From Triplophysa rosa (taxonomy: Eukaryota; Chordata; Actinopteri; Cypriniformes; Nemacheilidae): a DNA stretch of 64,000 nt. Under the pieces are notes generated by a model. That model had not been told where the DNA came from. It searched no databases and was given only the letters and a program-made list of their open reading frames with translations. Positions 52,767 through 62,854 of the stretch are shown here, piece after piece (position 1 is the stretch's first letter; each line of letters opens with the position of its first letter). The stretch covers positions 16,620,045 through 16,684,044 of the forward strand of contig NC_079907.1 in NCBI RefSeq assembly GCF_024868665.1, written 5' to 3'. The translations under genes and the position numbers were made by a program.

Positions 52767-53690
52767 CTCGAGCCGGTCCCATCCGGCCTTCTAGTGTTCT
52801 TCCCGCTGGTCCCGTCTGGCCTTCCAGAGGTCCCCGAGCCGGTTCCGTCCGGCCTTCTAGAGGTCTCCGAGCCGGTTCCGTCCGGCCTTCTAGAGGTCTC
52901 CGAGCCGGTCCCGTCCGGCCTTCTAGAGGTCTCCGAACCGGTTCCGTCCGGCCTTCTAGAGGTCTCCGAGCCGGTCCCGTCCGGCCTTCTAGAGGTCTCC
53001 AGCCGGTCCCGTCCAGCCTTCTAGAGGTCTCTGAGCCGGTCCCATTCGGCCTTCTAGAGGTCTTCGAGCCGGTCCTGTCCGGCCTTCCAGTGTCCATCCA
53101 GCCGGTCCTGTCCGGCCTTCTAGAGGTCTTCGAGCCGGTCCCGTCCGGCCTTCTAGTGTTTGTCCAGCCGGTCCAGTCCGGCCTTCCAGAGGTCTTCGAG
53201 CCAGTAGCATCCGGCCTTCCAGAGGTCCTCGAGCCGGTCCCGTCCGGCCTTCAGGAGGTCCTCGAGCCGGGCCCGTCCGGCCTTCTAGAGGTCTTTGAGC
53301 CGGTCCCGTCCGGCCTTCTAGAGGTCTTCGAGCCGGTCCCGTCCGGCCTTCCAGTGTCCTTCGAGCCGGTCCCATCCGGCCTTCCAGTGTCCTTCGAGCC
53401 GGTCCCGTCCGGCCTTCCATTGTCCATCCAGCCGGTCCCGTCCGGCCTTCCAGTGTCCTTCCAGCCGGTCCCGTACGGCCTTCCAGAGGTCCTCGAGCCG
53501 GTCCCGTCCGGCCTTCCAGAGGTCCTTCCAACCGGTCCCATCCGGCCTTCCAGAGGTCCTCGAGCCGGTCCCGTACGGCCTTCCAGAGGTCCTCAAGCCG
53601 GTCCCATCCGGCCTTCCAGTGGTCTCCGAGCTGGTCCTGTCCGGCCTTCCAGAGGTCTCCGAGCTGGTCCAGTCCGACCTTCAGGAGCTC
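52767..53690 (+). repeat. 33-bp coding minisatellite, about 28 units
   Basis: The unit GAGCCGGTCCCGTCCGGCCT + TCTAGAGGTCTCC encodes the 11-residue motif EPVPSGLLEVS. Variants end in CTTCGAGCC or GTCCATCCAGCC. The array is very GC-rich against an AT-rich background. The longest frame reading it is 53090-53743. A single missing G near 52999 separates this from an earlier open segment. The reverse-strand frames (EGRTGPA repeats) are shadows. Confidence 0.9.
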
Positions 53691-53743
53691 CCAGAGCCCT
53701 CGCCTGTGCGCTTCCCAGAGCCCTCGCCAGAGGCATAGCCTGA
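53090..53743 (+). CDS. Repeat-encoded Pro/Val/Leu-rich frame
   Basis: 217 codons read the minisatellite as EPVPSGLLEVF-type units, then drift into RPSRGPRAGPVRPSRG after a shift near 53545. The frame is open because each unit is 33 bases, so an expressed protein is possible but not shown. If the one-base loss at 52999 is an assembly error, it would join the earlier open segment starting near 52668. I know no similar protein with a defined role. Confidence 0.35.
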   Translation: MSIQPVLSGLLEVFEPVPSGLLVFVQPVQSGLPEVFEPVASGLPEVLEPVPSGLQEVLEPGPSGLLEVFEPVPSGLLEVFEPVPSGLPVSFEPVPSGLPVSFEPVPSGLPLSIQPVPSGLPVSFQPVPYGLPEVLEPVPSGLPEVLPTGPIRPSRGPRAGPVRPSRGPQAGPIRPSSGLRAGPVRPSRGLRAGPVRPSGAPRALACALPRALARGIA

Positions 53744-53780
53744 CCCCTCCTCAGGGCCCCTCAGCACCATCCCGGCTGAT

Positions 53781-54065
53781 TTGCCCGAGGTCACCTTTTT
53801 GGCCATCTTGGCAGTGGCATGCGTCTGGGTGGTACGGACGACCGGGGGGCTTCCCCTGGAATTTTTTGAAGGGGTTCAGTACCGGCCGCCAAGGCAGCCA
53901 TCAGCCCCTGCTCCTCGTTTCCCGATTCCGACGCCATGGCATCCATCAGCCCCTGCTTTCCCGGCAACACCGCCAAGGCAGCCATCAGCCCCTGTTCCTC
54001 GTCTCCCGATTCCGACATCATGGCCATGGTGCAGTTTAATTCTCCTCGCCTGCCAGCTCCGCTGA
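53781..54065 (+). CDS. Pro-rich C-terminal frame of the pol-less element
   Basis: The 94-codon frame starts MPEVTFLAILAVACVWVV, a short hydrophobic stretch, followed by a Pro/Ala/Ser-rich part with two near-repeats (PPRQPSAPAPRFPIPTPW and PPRQPSAPVPRLPIPTSW). It lies between the minisatellite and the polypurine tract where pol would be in an autonomous element. No motif links it to an enzyme. It may be the tail of the repeat-encoded protein in another frame. Confidence 0.35.
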   Translation: MPEVTFLAILAVACVWVVRTTGGLPLEFFEGVQYRPPRQPSAPAPRFPIPTPWHPSAPAFPATPPRQPSAPVPRLPIPTSWPWCSLILLACQLR

Positions 54066-54242
54066 CTGTCTGGCTCCCAGTATGGCCGGCACCTCCCTGG
54101 ACCCCATGAACCCTGGTGCCGGTAGCATCGTCCTGGAGGCTCCCTGTCCCTTGTATCCCGCACGAGCCTCCAGGACGCCCACCCTCCCTCCCCAGTTGTT
54201 GTTCGTAGGTGCGAGGACGCGCCTTCCGGGAGGGGGGAGTAC

Positions 54243-54644
54243 TGTAACGGTTCTGTCTGCCTCCTTGTGTTCCCCTGCCTGCTTTCCCGTGTTTTCACTC
54301 TATGGACTCTTATTCACAGCACCTTTAACATTTACTGACTACACTCCCCATAATCCTTTGCACCAGTTCGTCACCATCTTTTATTACACCCGCACCTGAG
54401 ACTCATGATTGCACCCACACCTGATCATCATTCCCTGGACTCTTTATATTCCTTGTGTTTTGTTCTGTTCTGGGTCAGGTCTTGTTGTATTATGTTTGCT
54501 TTAGCGCCCGTGGTTGTTACCTGTTGTTTTGTGGAATTACTTACCTGTCTGCTGTTCACCCGATCCCTGCAATAAACATTCACCAGTCTCCTTCAGTTCC
54601 CTGTGTGGCATCGTCCTTCTGTCTGTTCATGTGAAGCTGTTACA
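54243..54644 (+). repeat. 3' LTR of the pol-less element
   Basis: 402 bp, TGTAACGG...CTGTTACA. A TATA box (TTTATATT, 54443-54450) lies about 27 bases before GGTCAGGTCTT (54473-54483). Confidence 0.88.
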
Positions 54645-54649
54645 AGCAT

Positions 54650-54922
54650 ATCATTAGTTTGATATTATAACTGCAACTGTTTATTGAAATCTAAAATTAA
54701 AACCCGCCTTGTTTAGCAAATTAATAGCTCTCAGCAAGAGTTTAGATCTGGATCATACAAAATAAACTGTGACAACCTTGCACATATATTTACCATTAGT
54801 GTTAAGGTAGACATGTAAGGTGAATGTGGGTGGCTGCTTTTATTTACTGCAATAATGCATGCTCAGATTGTTTCCTTATTCTAACAAAAGTATATGGACA
54901 TGCATATTCAGTGGTCAAACTA
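54650..54922. other. Unassigned spacer
   Basis: AT-rich. No feature identified. Confidence 0.4.
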
Positions 54923-56167
54923 CCCAACTAAAACAGTACGTTCTGACGACGTTGCCAGTTCGTCTTCATTTGGTCACCGTGACATTACTTTGTGACCACG
55001 TTCTGAGGACGTATTTGCAACATTACATTTCTTAAAATTTTTGCATATGTTCCAGAAACGTCCTAGCCACGTCCACAAATAACGTTGTGAATTAATCCCA
55101 TGGATAACGTTGTAGCGACGTGATGTACTGGTCTTCAGATAACCTGGACACTGGTCATTTGATTATTGAATCTGATGATAAATTTTCCAGACAATAACAT
55201 AAATAGAAATGACCAGAGTAAAGTCTGTTATAATGTCAAGACGAATGCAATACATCCGAATGCAAAAGGAGTTTAATTCGATACAACAACCAAACTGCGT
55301 TTCAATTGTAGTGCGCGCGGCTGATATGTGCGCACATGCTCCTTTTCTATTCTGCAAAGAGCCACGCGCTCGCATCATTTAAACGTTAATGGTCATTTCT
55401 TTTTTCATCACTGCCTGATATTGCTTTAGCGGTTTATTAATATTCTTTCTTTACATTATACCTTACAGATGTGAGAGTAAACACATATTTTACATATCTT
55501 CACATATTTTCGATCGATTTGGCGTGTTTAAATGAACGGACCCTGATGTTTTTGAATGTAACTAAAGAAGCTTTTGATTGTTGTTTTTAAAAATGGACAA
55601 CCTGGTAAGTGTATGTGGTAAGACAACAATATAACGTTAAGCTTAAACATAATGTTTATTCATCTCTTTCAATAAATATCTGCTTTAAATCCTCTATATT
55701 GTGTTGACGTGTTTGATTTTTTATGTCATGTACTACAGTATAAATAAAACATCTGATTGTGATGTACAGAGCTGTGTTGACTTTTATAATCGTTATACTG
55801 TGTTTTATACATATTTTAATAGAAAATTACTCCAATTGTGCATAAAATTGAATCTTTAACGCACAGATTAAATCACAAATTAATTTATTCCACCATGTGA
55901 GGGATGATAATTGTTTAAATTAAATAAAAAAACGTTTGCTCATCACGTCCCAGAAACGTTTTTTGGTATGTCGCTGCGATGAATATGTTATGTCCCAGGT
56001 ATGTCTTCAGGAGGTAATCACCATGTCCCAACAACGTCCAATGTTTCGTCTTCACGACGAATATGGGAATCACAAAGTTACGTCGCTGGAACGTTATTAT
56101 GGTACATCGTGGCAATGACTATGGTCCGGTCCAGGTACGTCGTCATAAAGTAACTGTGTTAGCTGGG
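54923..56167. mobile_element. TIR transposon with TA target duplication
   Basis: The left end CCCAACTAAAACAGTAC and the right end, reverse-complemented CCCAGCTAACACAGTTAC, match at 15 of 17 positions after one gap. TA flanks both (54921-54922 and 56168-56169). The outer 220 bp on each side are rich in ACGT motifs (ACGTTCTGAC, AACGTCC, GACGACG). The AT-rich centre, 55140-55910, carries no transposase. The TA duplication suggests a Tc1/mariner-related or similar TA-targeting superfamily, but the ends do not settle it. Confidence 0.65.
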
Positions 56168-56551
56168 TATATACGGGCACTTTCGGGGCCACAGAATTGA
56201 CCTGTTCTTAGTGGTTGATATTTTCCTAAATCTTATAATTAGTCATGTGTGTGTGTGTAATGGCTTAGCAAAATATTGGCGACCACTTAAGTGGTCATCT
56301 GTCCCATTAACATGAATGCACAGCACTTGTTGTTTAACAGAACACAGTGTGCAATCCAGAAGCAAAATGAATGAAATAAATGCCACAATTATTAGGCTAA
56401 TACAGGTATACTGTGAATTATAAAGCATTCATTTAACCAGAAAACAAAACGTCTTGGTTACGGATGTAACCTCAGTTCCCTGATGGAGGGAACGAGACGT
56501 TGTGTCGAGCCGACAGATGGGGTTCGCTCTTGAGAACCTATGAACTTCTGA

Positions 56552-57241
56552 CTAGTTTAGAAAAGGCCAATGAAATTGGCTAATGAAATTTGCATGCCGG
56601 ACTCCGCCCCCGGATATCTGGGTATAAAAGGGAGATTGCGTGCTGCATTCATTCACCTTTTGGTCTGAGGAGCCTGAGAGCATCCCTCGACCGCTGCGGC
56701 GGGCGGCCAGCGTTGTGGCAAGAAGGACACAACGTCTCGTTTCCTCCATCCGTAACCAAGACGTTCCCTTTCTGTCGGTCTCTCGACGTTGTGTCGAGCC
56801 GATAGATGGGGTTCCTATGGAAAATGCCACAGCGCTGTGCCGTGTCACAATCTCTAGCGTAGCGACGCTGACTGGCCTGCGGGGCACCTGCGCCTGGCCG
56901 AACAGCTCCCATATGAGCCGGACTGAGCTGGGATGGAGTCGCCACTCTCCGCGAGGCGTCGACTGACGAGAGAGCGCGTCGGCTTTCTGGTTCAGGTCGC
57001 CTGGGATATGTGTGGCTCGCAGGGAGCTGATCACCTGCTGACTCCACAGGAGGAGGCATCGGGCGAGTCGTGTTAACTGCTGTGTGCGAATGCCACCCTG
57101 TCGATTGATATACGCCACGGCAGTTGTGCTGTCCGACCAGACCAGTACGTGCTTACCCTGCAAGAGAGGCTGCAGCCTCTTCAGTGCAAGTAGTACAGCC
57201 AACTCTAGGCAGTTGGTATGCCAACGCAGGCAGGGGCCCAT
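56552..57241 (-). pseudogene. DIRS RNase H, fused by deletion to the 3' terminal region
   Basis: The frame opens WHTNCLELAVLLALKRLQPL and LQGKHVLVWSDSTTAVAYIN, which hold the catalytic Glu (LEL) and Asp (SDST), followed by HIPGDLNQKADALSRQ (His and Asp of the last motif). These are the usual DIRS RNase H motifs. After RLIWELFGQAQVPRRPVSVA the normal continuation towards methyltransferase and recombinase is absent. The frame instead reads antisense of the internal complementary and terminal sequences. The deletion joint is near 56860. Confidence 0.8.
56731..56813. promoter_or_regulatory. DIRS internal complementary region
   Basis: The first half (56731-56763, AACGTCTCGTTTCCTCCATC...) is the reverse complement of the element's extreme left end. 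The second half (GTTCCCTTTCTGTCGGTCTC..., to 56813) is the reverse complement of its extreme right end. In the DIRS model this region joins the two unequal ends during formation of circular cDNA. Confidence 0.75.
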
Positions 57242-57512
57242 CCACTACCCCGACACTGCGTGCCCATTGCACACGGCACCCCAACCCTGCAGGAAGGCAT
57301 CCGTCGTCACCACAACGTGCCTTGAGACCTGCCCTAGGTGGACCCCTGTCCGCCAAAAAGGTAATTGAAGACCAGGGAGTTAGGGTGCATCGGCAGAGAG
57401 GCGTGATGACCATACGCCTGCTGCCGGTGTGCTACGCTCTCCAGGGAACCCGACTCTGTAGCCAGTGTTGGAGCGGTCGCATGTGCATCAACCCGAAAGG
57501 GACCGCCCCCAC

Positions 57513-58348
57513 CTAGGATGCCGTGTGCCCAGGAGCCTCTGAAATTGTTTCAGGGGGACCGCTGATCAGGCAATTCAACACTGACTGAGCGCATTCTGTA
57601 GTCAGTCGCACTGCCATGGAGACAGAGTTGAGTTCCATACCGAGAAAGAGGATGCTCTGCACAGGGAAGAGCTTGCTCTTTTCTCGGTTGACCTGTGGTC
57701 CCAATCGATCCCTGTTTGTACACAACAGATCTCGCGAGTGTGCCAAGATGAGCCAGTCATCGAGATTAGTTTAGTACCTGCACACCTCTCTCCCCGAGGC
57801 GAGTGAGGGCGGCTTCCATGATCTTCGTGAAGACTCGTGGGGACAGGGACAGACCGAAAGGGAGGACTCTGTACTGATATGCCTACCCTTGAAAGCAAGA
57901 CATGAAAGTAAGCGTCCTTCAGGTCGATTACCATGAACCAATCTTGACATCTGGTAGACGCCAGGATGCGCTTCTGCGTGAGCATCCTGAACAGTAGCTT
58001 GAGTCTGTGCCTGTTCAGGGTACGCAGATCTAGCAACCCCCGCCTTTTTTGGGGACGATGAAGTACGGACTGTAAAACCCGTTGAACATCTTGGCTAGAG
58101 GGACGAGCACGATCGCTTGCCATAGGGGTGGCGACCCTGGCCCGAAGCACAGGAGCATCCTTGCCTCTGACTGAGGTTGAGAGGGTGCCCCAAAACTTGA
58201 GCGGGCGTCTGGCGAGTTGGAACGCGTAGCCGAGACGGATCGTATCCCGTAGCCACCGTGACGGTTTGGGGGCTCTATCGCCGTGGATAGGATCTGCTTC
58301 ATCGACCTCCCAGGGGTGGTTCGATGGCTGGCAGTGTGGATCCCTCAC
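57513..58348 (-). pseudogene. DIRS reverse transcriptase
   Basis: Blocks on the minus strand: SRWLRDTIRLGYAFQLARRP and LKFWGTLSTSV (from 58260), FNGFYSPYFIVPKKGGG (58080), LLDLRTLNRHRLKLLFRMLT with QKRILASTRCQDWFMVIDLK and DAYFHV (catalytic Asp in DLKDAYFHV, near 57930), then NREKSKLFPVQSILFLGMEL (57700). The expected YLDDW motif lies near 57765, but an extra base puts it out of frame. The enzyme would make cDNA for recombinase-mediated circle insertion. As assembled it is inactive. Confidence 0.8.
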
Positions 58349-58387
58349 CGTGGGGAAGCCCCTGGGGAGGAGATCGGCTCTGCTGAC

Positions 58388-59598
58388 TTACCTGCCTCGG
58401 GATAATGTAGCACAATGCACTGTCGACTGAGAGTGCTGAGGGCTGCTGATTATCCTTGACATTGGGTCTCGCCGTGATGCAACGTTGAGTTGCTGACCAC
58501 CGTCGTGTAGAGGCTGAGAGTGGCTGTGATAAACACCCAGAGAGAGAGGAAACTCCCTTTGAGAAGTGGGCTGTTGGGACGGTGCAGGAACCATGCCGGA
58601 TCGACCACCAGGCGATGGGATGGCTGGGGTCGGGCCCGATGGTATTCTCGATCTCCCTTGGGTCTGCCCATTCTGCTTTCGCCGCGGCTGCTGTCGGGGT
58701 GGTGGTCTCCTCCTTGACGTCTTCTTCCGGGGGGCTGCCTGAGGGGGCGCCGGAGCTGGAGGGCGTCGAAGAGGACAAGGGCTGCTGGGAAGCAGACGGT
58801 GCACGGGACTCGACAGCCGAGGGCGGCCGAGTCGCGGCGGGGGAGGATATGCCTCTGTCTGCTTCTTTACTGTCAAGAACTGCTGCTCGACAGTATCACC
58901 GAACAGCCCCCCCTTGCGAGATGGGTGCGTCGAGAAAGCGGACCTTCTTGGCGTCACTCACCTGTGCAAGGTTCGGCCAGAGGTGTCTCTCATGGACCAC
59001 AAGTGTGGACATCGGTCCCTTGGTCGCCCGTAGAGCGAGGTCGGTGGTGGCACGGAGTCCCTGCATAAGCGCTGGTTCGGTTTTACCCTCGTGGAGCTCT
59101 CTCAACGCCGTGGCCTGGCAGGAGCCATAGCGTGGAGAGAGGAGGCAGCTTGGCCCACAGCAATGTAAGCTCTCGACACCAGAGATGCCGAGACGCCACA
59201 TACCCCGGACGGGAGTCTAGGCCGAGCCCCCCCAGGTGGCCGCTGTCTGCGGGCACAAGTGCACCGCGACGGCACACTCCACCTGGGGGAGATCGACGTA
59301 TCCTCTAGATGCCTCACACTCGAGGGAAGAGAGGGCGACAGAACTTGTTTGACGTGGATGTGCCGAAAAGGGGGAGTTCCAGGCCTTACTAAGTTCCTCA
59401 TGCACTTCCGGTAAACAAGGCACTGGAGGGCGGGCGCGGCTTGGAGCCGCGATCAAACCCGAGGCACCATGTATCCAGCCGCGAGCGCTGGGAGAGGCAA
59501 CGCTCACGGTGGCCCGGGAAAACATGGCTGACATTTCGACATCCGCTTCTTCCTGGGCTCAACTCCCCGAGGGAGGGATCTCCGAGCAATCGTTGAAG
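58388..59598 (-). pseudogene. DIRS gag, capsid-like part
   Basis: Recognisable gag blocks on the minus strand: VPCLPEVHEELSKAWNSPFS and SRGYVDLPQVECAVAVHLCP (59534-59217), SASLVSRAYIAVGQAASSLH (59401-59102), ATTDLALRATKGPMSTLVVH with ERHLWPNLAQVSDAKKVRFL and DAPISQGG (59201-58896), then GGLFGDTVEQQFLTVKKQTE (58957-58388). The order is that of fish DIRS1 gag. Each block is in a different frame from the next, so the gene is broken at least three times, in part by indels in GC runs. Confidence 0.75.
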
Positions 59599-59773
59599 TC
59601 AGATGCCAGTAAGTTAACCTCCGATGCTGCAAGGGACATCTCATCATCACGCACCATTTCTGAATACGTGGTTGAGGAACAAGACGGTGGGACCTTGTCC
59701 TGGGGAACGGTAAGATGAGCGAGACGAGGTCCGAACCAGCCAGTGGCTGACGGATTAACGCTCACAGTAATCC

Positions 59774-60301
59774 TCATATCACCCTCGCTGCTTGCCGTAG
59801 AGAACGGCAGGGCCGTAGTCCTGCCGTCACAGAACGGGGAGCAGACGAGGTGGTGGCTGAGTCCTGTGGGAACACAGCCACCCGTGAACGCAACGTCTGA
59901 ATCGTCAACCGCCCGCAGTGTGGGCAGAACGTATCCACAACGTCTGCCCCAGCGTGCTGGAAGCAGACATCGTGTCCGTCCCCCTCCTTGATGAGTGTGT
60001 TGCACCCACGAGAACAGCGTGACATGCCACGCTGGAGAAATTTGCTCTTTCAGAGAAAAAACCTTGAACACTTCTGGCACTGCCGAGACGCCCAGGGGAA
60101 GTCGCCGCAGGAAGGGACAGTCCGCTGCACCACGTCGTAAGATTCCAGCAGTAATTCGGCATCGAGTTTGAAGTCTCGAAGTCGATACAGTGTGAAGGCT
60201 CCGAAGAACAAAAGGTGAATGATTGCAGCACGCCGTCTCCCTTTTAAACCCGGATATCCGGGGGCGGAGTCTGGCATACAAATGTCATTCACAAATTTCA
60301 T
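59774..60301 (-). pseudogene. DIRS gag, N-terminal part
   Basis: Minus-strand frames give the leader (CMPDSAPGYPGLKGRRRAA) and then KEGDGHDVCFQHAGADVVDT with FCPHCGRLTIQTLRSRVAVF, the Cys/His block of DIRS1 gag. The same block is found in copy A. Gag packages the element RNA. There is at least one frame change between the leader and the Cys/His block, and another after VTAGLRP. Confidence 0.7.
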
Positions 60302-60397
60302 TGGCCTTTTCTAAACTAGTCAGAAGTTGATAGGTTCTCAAGAGCGAACCCCATCTGTCGGCATGACACAACGTCGGGAGACCGACAGAAAGGGAAC

Positions 60398-61109
60398 TCA
60401 TTTGCATTTCTTTAGCACATCATTGATTGAGCATAGCAGTCTCATCTGAACCCTTTTGGAAGAAAAAACCTTGCCATTTTTTATTTTACCAATGTTGAAG
60501 GTGCAATTCAGAACCTTTTTGATTAAAAATAAACAAAAATCAGTTAAGCAAGTTGTAATGAGGAGTCAGCTGAATTAAGATCCATTTGCAGCTTTAATGA
60601 AGGCATAGTAAAACAGGCAGGGTAATACAACGGCAGATACAATATCAGAGATGAGTGTAGCGGTTTTAGCTGCATGTTAAAATAAGGATGAGCTAAGCTC
60701 ACCAAATATGGTTCTCCACCAGATCTATCAAGATCACATCCATGAAATGAGTTATTTAAAACATCAATTTCAGTCAAGGAATTAGTTTAGCTCAAAGGAA
60801 AATACGTATAATTATCGTGATCAAATATACATATTTTACGTTCTCTGGTTAGTAATATAAAGCATAACAATACTTGTATGCATTCGTCCAGCGAATGCAT
60901 CAATGAAATTATATACTTTGCATTATCTCATGGCCATAAGTAACGTGACTTTACAAACAGGATTTAGAGCAAAGGTAGCGTAAATCTAAACAGTTTAAGT
61001 GACCAAGTATACAAGCCGAATACAGAAAACCCCTCACAGGTGAATATATATGGTTGTTTATTAAACTATACTCTACATGGTAAAAATAATGACGATCGCA
61101 TAAACACAA
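60398..61109. other. Unassigned AT-rich sequence
   Basis: No gene or repeat boundary recognised. A 77-codon minus-strand frame (60544-60777) has no motif. Confidence 0.4.
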
Positions 61110-61126
61110 ACAATACATGAAACACA

Positions 61127-61195
61127 AACGCGCGCGCGAGAGAGAGAGACAGAGAGAAAGACAGAGTCAGAGAGAGAGAGAGAGAGAGAGAGAGG
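61127..61195. repeat. CG/GA microsatellite
   Basis: A (CG)n run followed by (AG)n with interruptions. Confidence 0.85.
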
Positions 61196-61487
61196 CAGCG
61201 ATTTCTGAACACCAATAAAAATCATCTTTAACAAAGAGGTACAAACTTAACGCAGCTATTCTATATATAGAATCGGATACTTGCAAGCTCTGTGCTGGAC
61301 CGATATCTGTACGCGCATGTAGAGATGGAATTGTTCAAAAAGTTTCAGAATGCAGTCCAGCTGGAAAGTTCCGGGCCTCGTGATCAGCCGCATGGCTCAG
61401 CCAGGTGTGCATGGCAGCAGAAGTCCATTGTTCCTTCTCCGAAGAGACGCCACAAACCAGTTTCTGATGAGGGCAGGTAGGCCCCGT

Positions 61488-61722
61488 TTACACTGTCAGT
61501 TAAAAGTGACCCAATTCCGATTTTTTCCTCCAATGTGACACAGATCGGATATGACCCATGACCGTGTAAGCAGGAAAAAAGCACATGGATTCCGATATTT
61601 TCAGATAGGTTTCAGGCCTCAATCATATGTGTATATAAATCTGATATGAATCGGATACGTGCCGTTGCGTCGGCCATGTAAACAGACAGATCGGATATTC
61701 ACCCGTCAATGTGAGTCGTACA
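61488..61722. repeat. Fragment of a dispersed DNA repeat
   Basis: It begins GGCCCCGTTTACACTGTCAG, which I associate with the end of a common fish DNA element. The body contains ATCGGATATGACCC, TGAATCGGATACG and CAGATCGGATATTC repeats. No matching opposite end was found. Confidence 0.35.
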
Positions 61723-62603
61723 TCATTAATGCCTTTCACACAGAGATGATCCCGGAAAATTGCCATGTTAAGTTAAGCAAGTTCCCAGTTATTCGAAAAC
61801 TAAAAAAAATGTATTTAGCTAAATCATGCATGCATGCATGATACGTCCTATCACCAAACTGAAACTCAAGACGAGAAAATAGCGCTGTTTGTTTAAATGC
61901 AGTTTTAAAGTTTGAAATTACTCAAAACCTAAATTCATCACAATATCAACATGATCAACATAATACAAATCGCCTCAATAAACATGATCGCTCAGCAAAC
62001 TAAAACACTTTGCTGTTCCACGCAGCGGAGAAGCTCGAGTTTCTCTGCAGATACCCGCTTAACTTTTAACAGGACACTTGCCTGAGCATTTACCTATTTT
62101 TTTCCTTAATAAAAACATTGTAAAAAACATAAACATGATAAACATATACCGACCTAGGTGTTTATGTATCGTCTTTGAAATATCATGTGCAATCTGCTTT
62201 ATTGAAGGGTTTTTGTTCGGTCTGCAAGAGCTTGTTCAAATAATCTAAATAATAGAAAAACTCTCAAACATTTTTTGTACATCATATAACTGAAAAGTAT
62301 CCTGCTGTATCCTGTGAATTTTATATTGTAGTTGCAAAAATACTCATTTGTACTTAGTTAGAACTCCGCTGCGTTCTATTGATCTTATATGTAGCATAAA
62401 CTGGCTGAATCTAATCCTTCTCTCATTAAAGGAGAAAAGAAGCCTAACTTTTCTTCTTATTGTTGGTCGTTGTTCTGCATTTACCAATAAATAAATAAAA
62501 ATGATTTAATTAAACATTTAATAAACAACAAATGCTACATAATAATAACCCACCAACAGAGCTTGTTTAGATGTATTTGGCACTAATAATAGAAGAGTTA
62601 ACC
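61723..62603. other. Unassigned AT-rich sequence
   Basis: Short frames only. No supported feature. Confidence 0.4.
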
Positions 62604-62714
62604 AAACCGCACTGTTGAGCCACCTAAAACATCGCAAAGGGAATATATTATATATATATATAATATATAATATATTCCCTTTGCAATGTTTTAGGTGGCT
62701 CAACAGTGCAGTTT
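62604..62714. repeat. 111-bp near-perfect palindrome
   Basis: Left arm AAACCGCACTGTTGAGCCAC...AAAGGGAATATATTA and right arm are reverse complements over about 47 bases, with two mismatches and an AT-rich centre. A tandem CAGTTTGTTCCTTATACAAA repeat (two copies) follows directly. It may be a foldback MITE. Confidence 0.85.
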
Positions 62715-62854
62715 GTTCCTTATACAAATATACAGTTTGTTCCTTATACAAACTGTATATTCTATCCCCTACCCCTAACCCTATCCCTAAACCTAAAGAT
62801 CATAGAACACTTTTAGCATTTTTAGATTTGTAAAAAATATTGTTCTGTACAATT

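Larger units (their letters stand above)
51885..54644 (+). mobile_element. Complete pol-less LTR retrotransposon with 33-bp minisatellite
   Basis: LTRs 51885-52302 and 54243-54644 are homologous throughout. AGCAT flanks both outer ends (51880-51884 and 54645-54649), a 5-bp target duplication. Inside are a gag-like frame, a long GC-rich tandem repeat and a Pro-rich C-terminal frame. A polypurine tract (GGGAGGGGGGAG) sits just before the 3' LTR at about 54228-54239. No RT, integrase or protease motif occurs on either strand. The element looks structurally complete yet non-autonomous. Confidence 0.88.
56450..60397 (-). mobile_element. DIRS1-like retrotransposon, copy B (no recombinase)
   Basis: The ends are inverted repeats of about 220 bp: the left part, 56500-56680, matches the reverse complement of 60195-60370 through GACAGATGGGGTTCGCTCTT, TAGTTTAGAAAAGGCCAATG and CCCGGATATC. 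On the minus strand the order is gag (60301 to about 58400), RT (58348-57513) and RNase H (57241-56850). Coding then jumps to the terminal region, so the tyrosine recombinase is missing. An internal complementary region is preserved at 56731-56813. Gag and RT have frame breaks. Confidence 0.85.

Noticed and set aside
52561..53596. Minus-strand frames encoding EGRTGPARRPLEGRTGPA repeats
   Set aside because: They are the reverse reading of the 33-bp minisatellite. The element's LTRs, primer site and polypurine tract show plus-strand orientation.
52767..53690. CRISPR-like array of about 33-bp repeats
   Set aside because: The units are directly adjacent with no spacers, are in frame with a protein, and lie inside an LTR element in a eukaryotic genome.
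57084..57516. Plus-strand frames over the DIRS RNase H and RT
   Set aside because: They are shadows. The minus strand carries the RNase H and RT motifs in the correct order.
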